Assembly (NCBI GenBank): GCA_003427395.1 | Contig: BFEA01000145.1 | Location: 2,647,309-2,669,194, forward strand | Length of the DNA: 21,886 bases | DNA from: Chara braunii | Lineage: Eukaryota > Streptophyta > Charophyceae > Charales > Characeae | Reading direction: 5' to 3' | Shown: one piece after another, positions 18,801-21,886 of the stretch | Numbering within the stretch: position 1 is the first letter of the stretch | How the letters are laid out: each line of letters begins with the position of its first letter | The notes under the pieces: model-generated | What the model was told of the DNA's origin: nothing | The model's input: the letters and a program-made list of their open reading frames with translations, nothing else | Database searches by the model: none | Made by a program: the position numbers and the translations under genes

Positions 18801-19364
18801 GATGGAGAACTGCTGGGAATTTCTCCACCCTGACGATAACTTCGCCTGTCACATTCACCCAACGAACTTCGTACTGCTCCCTGCAGAGTACACAAAGGCC
18901 TGCCCGAATAAGTGGTTTCAGAAACAAGTCCCTCCCCCCCTCCCCCCCTCCCCCCTTGCGGTCCTGCTCCCTCTTCCCTGCCTACCACTGATCCTGACCC
19001 TGTACCCTCACCTAATGTGCCGGCCAGGATGGATCTCCACAGGGTCACCAATGAAAAGGGTACAGAGGAAGCTGGACGCCGCACAGATTTTTGCAGGGTT
19101 TGGCAGGGTCTTGGCAGGGTTTAAGAAAGATAGGTGCGTATCAAGGGTAGGGCTGCATCACGGACAAAAGGGACCGGGAAGGTGGGGCAAGGGGGAAATG
19201 GGGGAAAGGGGATTTCTGGAAACACCATACGTAGGATGAGGGGCAGGGGGAATGTGGAACGAGAGAACAAGGAAGGGAGGAAGGGATGAGCAGAAGGACG
19301 AGGGGAACAGTGGACGCAGGCAGCCACAATAGCTTTATAAAATACACATAACCAAAGGAATTGC
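18801..19364. other. Unassigned intronic DNA
   Basis: No gene or known element. It has C-rich (CCCTCCCCCCC at about 18930-18950) and G-rich (GGGGGAAATGGGGGAAAGGGG, about 19190-19210) stretches and a repeated GGCAGGGT motif near 19095-19120. It may be further decayed LINE sequence continuing from the left. Confidence 0.5.
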
Positions 19365-19372
19365 GTGAAATA
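19365..19372. repeat. Target-site duplication, left copy
   Basis: GTGAAATA immediately precedes the left terminal inverted repeat of the MITE; an identical octamer follows its right end. Confidence 0.85.
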
Positions 19373-19637
19373 CTAGGCTACCAGCCGGGCCGCCCGGGCC
19401 CCGGGTTACCAGCCCGTGCAAGGACAAGGTAAGGTCCCAGCAAAAAAAAAAAAAATCCAAAAAATCTGAAAAACTACTATGTTATGTATAAAAATAAAGT
19501 AAACAACTTTTGCCTCAGGCTCACATCGAAATTCTTTACCAAATTTAAAATATAAAATAAATTTTTTAAATATTTTATTTTTTTTTATCTTTTTGGCCCG
19601 GCCGGGCAAGTGACCCCGGGCCACTCTGGTAGCCTAG
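19373..19637. mobile_element. hAT-like MITE, 265 bp
   Basis: Perfect 12-bp terminal inverted repeats, CTAGGCTACCAG at 19373-19384 and its complement at 19626-19637, are flanked by perfect 8-bp target-site duplications (GTGAAATA). The arms continue as GC-rich, loosely complementary sequence (CCGGGCCGCCCGGG; CCCGGCCGGGC). The interior is A/T-rich and non-coding. An 8-bp duplication is the hallmark of the hAT superfamily, although the TIR start does not perfectly fit the usual hAT consensus. It would have been mobilised in trans by an autonomous relative. A degraded relative lies at 16612-16850. Confidence 0.88.
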
Positions 19638-19645
19638 GTGAAATA
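19638..19645. repeat. Target-site duplication, right copy
   Basis: GTGAAATA immediately follows the right terminal inverted repeat, identical to 19365-19372. Confidence 0.85.
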
Positions 19646-20246
19646 TGTAAATTGATCTAATTGAGGCTTTTTTTTTTGTACTTTTTTGTTGTTTTTTTTT
19701 CGTGATTGTTCGACCGCGGAGAAGTCCGGAGATATGTGACACAGAGTTTCTCTGCGGATCTTGGAAATAAAAGAAGTCCAACAATTCAGAACACCAGAAG
19801 CACAGTGCATTGCCAAGCTATAAGCACTCAGGCATTGACGTACATCCATACAAGCACTGCCTCTCTTATTCATCACACTCAACTTCCAATCTATATCTCC
19901 AACAGTAAGAACTAACAGATCAGGTACTCACTTTTGGTGTCCACATGTCACTTTTGGTGTCCACGTGGACACTGTCACACAAACACATACACATACTAAA
20001 CCAGCAAACGCAATCCGCATCATCAGTATTTACAAGCTAATCTCACAGTTCGACACACAGCAACCCCCGGCTTTCACTTGGGGCCCGCAGGCCCATATTA
20101 TAGCAAGCACTCCACAATAAGCACATCTGTGCACAACTGTTCCCCCCCCCAAAAAAAAAACTCCTACAAAAAACTGATTCTGGGGCGGTGGACCTGATTT
20201 CCAGCAGGGGACTCAGTTGTATGGGGGCGCTTGACCCGATTTCCAT
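19646..20246. other. Unassigned intronic DNA
   Basis: No gene seen. It includes a 20-bp-period duplication of TCACTTTTGGTGTCCAC (19928-19944 and 19948-19964), a C9-A10 homopolymer junction near 20142-20160, and a near-repeated GACCTGATTTCCAGCAG / GACCCGATTTCCATCAG at about 20191-20248. Confidence 0.5.
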
Positions 20247-20530
20247 CAGAAGAAGAAGAAGAGGAAGAAGAAGAAGAAAGGAAGAAGAAGGAAGAAGAAG
20301 AAGAAGAAGAAGAAGAAAGAAGGAAGAAGAAGAAGAAGAAGAAAGGGAGAAGAAGAACGGAAGAAGAAGAAGAAGAAAAAGAAAGAGAAGAAGAAGAAGA
20401 AGAAGAAGAAAGAAGAAAGAAGAAGCAGAAGAAAGGAAGAAAAAGAAAAAGAAGAAAAAAGGAAGAAAGGAAGAAGAAGAAGAAAGGAGGAAGAAAAAGA
20501 AGAGGACTTCCTTTCTTCTTCTTCTTCTTT
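20247..20530. repeat. (GAA)n tract switching to (CTT)n
   Basis: A GAA-rich imperfect triplet tract (20247-20505) flips to CTT at about 20506-20530, then meets mitochondrial-type sequence. Lys/Glu-rich frames across it are artefacts. Confidence 0.95.
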
Positions 20531-20674
20531 AGTCCACTAGAACAATTTGCTATTATTCCATTGATTCCTTTTCATATAGGAAACTTGTATCTTTCTTTTA
20601 CTAGTTCAGCTTTGTTTATGCTACTCGCTATTAGTTTAGTTTTGCTTTTATTTCGTTTTGTCACCATGAATGGA
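20531..20674 (+). pseudogene. atp6: Mitochondrial atp6 fragment (NUMT)
   Basis: An open frame reads SPLEQFAIIPLIPFHIGNLY then LSFTSSALFMLLAISLVLLL and FRFVTMNGG. This is the N-terminal conserved part of plant mitochondrial ATP synthase subunit a (membrane sector of complex V). After NGG it leaves the family sequence and joins different mitochondrial sequence. It has no start or targeting sequence, and only about 48 of the roughly 250 core residues. It is a nuclear copy of mitochondrial DNA, apparently little mutated. Confidence 0.88.
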
Positions 20675-20706
20675 GGTCAAAAACGAAACAAAAAAAGAGA
20701 CAAATA
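20675..20706 (+). pseudogene. Probable rps19 3' end (NUMT)
   Basis: The frame continues as QKRNKKRDK and stops at TAA (20705-20707), which overlaps the ATG of the rps3 fragment by one base (TAATG). In plant mitochondria rps19 lies directly upstream of rps3 and ends in a basic tail, so this is plausibly the rps19 end. The piece is too short to be sure. Confidence 0.45.
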
Positions 20707-20780
20707 ATGGCACAAAAAGTCAATCCAATCTCATTCAGACTCAACGTGAATCGTAGTCCATATTCTTGTTGGTTTAGTGA
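20707..20780 (+). pseudogene. rps3: Mitochondrial rps3 exon 1 (NUMT)
   Basis: ATG followed by AQKVNPISFRLNVNRSPYSCWFS, the N-terminus of plant mitochondrial ribosomal protein S3 (MAxKxNPISVRLxLNRSSDSSWFSD in relatives). The match ends after exactly 74 nt, where the known plant mitochondrial group II intron rps3i74 is inserted, and GGGCGACTGT follows. The copy therefore derives from unspliced organelle DNA. Confidence 0.85.
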
Positions 20781-20846
20781 GGGCGACTGTAAGTCACCGA
20801 ATGAATTGCCCACTTTGGCGTAGTCAAGTGGAACGTTGCGGACATT
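20781..20846 (+). pseudogene. 5' end of mitochondrial group II intron rps3i74
   Basis: The 66 nt after rps3 position 74 begin GGGCGACTGTAAGTCACCG, resembling a group II 5' end (GUGYG-like). They are cut off by a CTT triplet tract. Assigned from position after exon 1 and the intron-like start; no domain V is present. Confidence 0.6.
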
Positions 20847-21030
20847 CTTCCTTTTTCTTCTTCTTCCTTCTTCTTTTTCTTCTTCTTAGAAGGAGAAGGA
20901 AAAGAAAGAAGAAGAAGAAGAAGAAGAAGAAAGGAAGAAGAAAGGCAGAAGACAAAAGGAAGAAAAAGAAGAAGAAGAAGAAGAAGAAGAAAGGAAGAAA
21001 GGAAGAAGAAGACGAAAGGAGGAAGAAGAA

Positions 21031-21062
<32 letters not shown>

Positions 21063-21214
21063 TAAGAAGAAAAAGAAGAAAAGGAAGAACAAGAAAAAGA
21101 AGAAAGGAGGAAGAAGAAGAAGAGGAAGAATAAGAAGAAGAAAAAGGAAGAACGAGAAGAAGAAGAAGAAAGGAGGAAGAAGAAAGGAAGAAGAAAAAGA
21201 AGAGGAAGGAGAAA
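20847..21214. repeat. (CTT)n then (GAA)n tract
   Basis: CTT-rich to about 20887, then a long imperfect GAA tract with AAG, GGA and occasional AAT interruptions. It ends where the plastid ycf3 fragment begins. Confidence 0.95.
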
Positions 21215-21281
21215 GGAGGATGTCTGCAATGATCGTAAATGTTTTATCAATAAAATTATCATTTTTTTGAGATCTAGGCAT
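21215..21281 (-). pseudogene. ycf3: Plastid ycf3 exon 1 fragment (NUPT)
   Basis: The minus strand from ATG at 21281 reads MPRSQKNDNFIDKTFTIIAD then ILL, the N-terminus of Ycf3 (PafI), the plastid TPR protein needed for photosystem I assembly. The match breaks into the GAA tract before the RVIPT motif that follows in the family. Only 22-23 of about 168 residues are present, so it is a nuclear plastid-DNA fragment. Confidence 0.88.
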
Positions 21282-21342
21282 ACGGTTCGTTTCTATATTA
21301 TTTAATTGATTGCAGGACTCTATTTGTGCATTTTTTTCAAAA
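21282..21342 (-). other. Probable plastid ycf3 leader (NUPT)
   Basis: A/T-rich sequence directly upstream of the ycf3 start on the minus strand, up to the next GAA tract. Its composition fits plastid intergenic DNA and it is contiguous with the ycf3 fragment. Confidence 0.5.
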
Positions 21343-21561
21343 AGGAAGAAGAAAAAGGAAGAATAAGAAGGAAGAAGAAGAGAAAGGAAGAAGAAGAAGA
21401 AAGAGGAAAAGGAAGAAGAAGAAGAAGAAGGAAGAAAAAGAAGAAATTCTTCTCTCCTTCTCTTCTTCCTTTCTTCTCCTTCTTCGCCTTTTCTTCCTTT
21501 TCTTCTTCTTCTTCTTCTTCTTCTTCTTCTTCTTCTTCTTCTTCTTCTTCTTCTTCTTCTT
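21343..21561. repeat. (GAA)n / (CTT)n palindromic triplet tract
   Basis: A GAA-rich tract (21343-21446) turns into CTT (21447-21561) at the palindromic centre GAAGAAATTCTTC. The last about 65 bases are almost pure CTT. It can form a long imperfect hairpin. Confidence 0.95.
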
Positions 21562-21819
21562 CCAAGCACACAAACCAGCAAGCACGCACACACACAGACT
21601 TAGAAAACTCAGCAGAACTCGAGTCTGTGCTTTGGCAGGTCATTACAGTAGACAAGGATCTGGGAAATACAATTGTTTCAAAAGAACCCCTTGTGGGAAT
21701 CATCTCCCGTTCCAAGCAAACACATCAGCTCCCATTTGAAGCAAACACACAAATATGATGACCTTACCTGCTCTTTACACAACCCCACTCCTGATTTGCA
21801 GTTCCAGAGCCCGCCTCTG

Positions 21820-21820
<1 letters not shown>
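21562..21820. other. Unassigned intronic DNA
   Basis: I recognise nothing in this stretch on either strand. Confidence 0.5.

Positions 21821-21886
<66 letters not shown>
21821..21886. repeat. (CT)n microsatellite, runs off the window
   Basis: 33 perfect CT units to the last base of the window. Confidence 0.97.

Larger units (their letters stand above)
12688..21886 (+). other. PEPC intron (at least 9.2 kb, partial, 5' part)
   Basis: It opens GTAAGTACC. None of the C-terminal PEPC motifs (NIGSRP, SLRAIPWIFAWTQ, the MQNTG end) appears in any + frame up to 21886, so the intron seems to run off the window. It contains LINEs, a MITE, a foldback, organelle-derived fragments and triplet repeats. 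Confidence 0.8.

Noticed and set aside
20231-21593. Long Lys/Glu/Arg-rich, Ser/Phe-rich frames on both strands
   Set aside because: They are translations of GAA/CTT triplet repeats; the only real homology in them is the short organelle fragments.

Overview
The window is nuclear DNA of a plant-lineage (streptophyte) eukaryote. It lies inside one large, intron-rich gene for phosphoenolpyruvate carboxylase (PEPC), read on the + strand. Three coding exons are visible: 3306-3399, 11101-11255 and 11692-12687. They have consensus GT/AG borders and matching phases, and together encode 415 uninterrupted residues from the middle of the enzyme, including the GYSDSGKD and FHGRGG active-site segments. Everything else is intron: at least 3.3 kb upstream, 7.7 kb between the first two exons, 436 bp between the second and third, and at least 9.2 kb downstream. 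Start codon, stop codon and promoter are outside the window. Plant-type PEPC, a TTTAGGG-type telomere-like patch, L1-type LINEs and fragments of both mitochondrial and plastid DNA all point to Streptophyta. The protein divergence and the bloated introns make a charophyte such as Chara my best guess, but that is inference.

Layout. 1-3305 (intron): a 97-bp-period tandem duplication, a truncated U2 snRNA retropseudogene, tRNA-like SINE sequence, an (AG)n tract and a foldback element. 3306-3399: PEPC exon. 3400-11100 (intron): a second foldback, a CAGTCCC-type minisatellite, two LINE 3'-end fragments, a telomere-like patch, and a nearly full-length but dead LINE in antisense (about 5.15-10.96 kb). 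11101-12687: two PEPC exons around a short intron made almost wholly of a 33-bp minisatellite whose first unit contains the 5' splice site. 12688-21886 (intron): a second, 5'-truncated antisense LINE (12.73-16.61 kb), a dispersed repeat, a decayed sense-strand LINE remnant (17.0-18.8 kb) with a third foldback in it, a hAT-like MITE with perfect 8-bp target-site duplication (19373-19637), and a purine-rich (GAA)n region enclosing mitochondrial atp6, rps3 and plastid ycf3 pieces, ending in (CT)n.

The only apparently functional gene is PEPC. The rest records repeated insertion: L1 machinery (autonomous LINEs, and probably the U2 pseudogene and SINE-like copies), DNA-transposon derivatives, and organelle DNA captured within a triplet repeat. 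Identifications come from reading motifs by eye; no database search was run.
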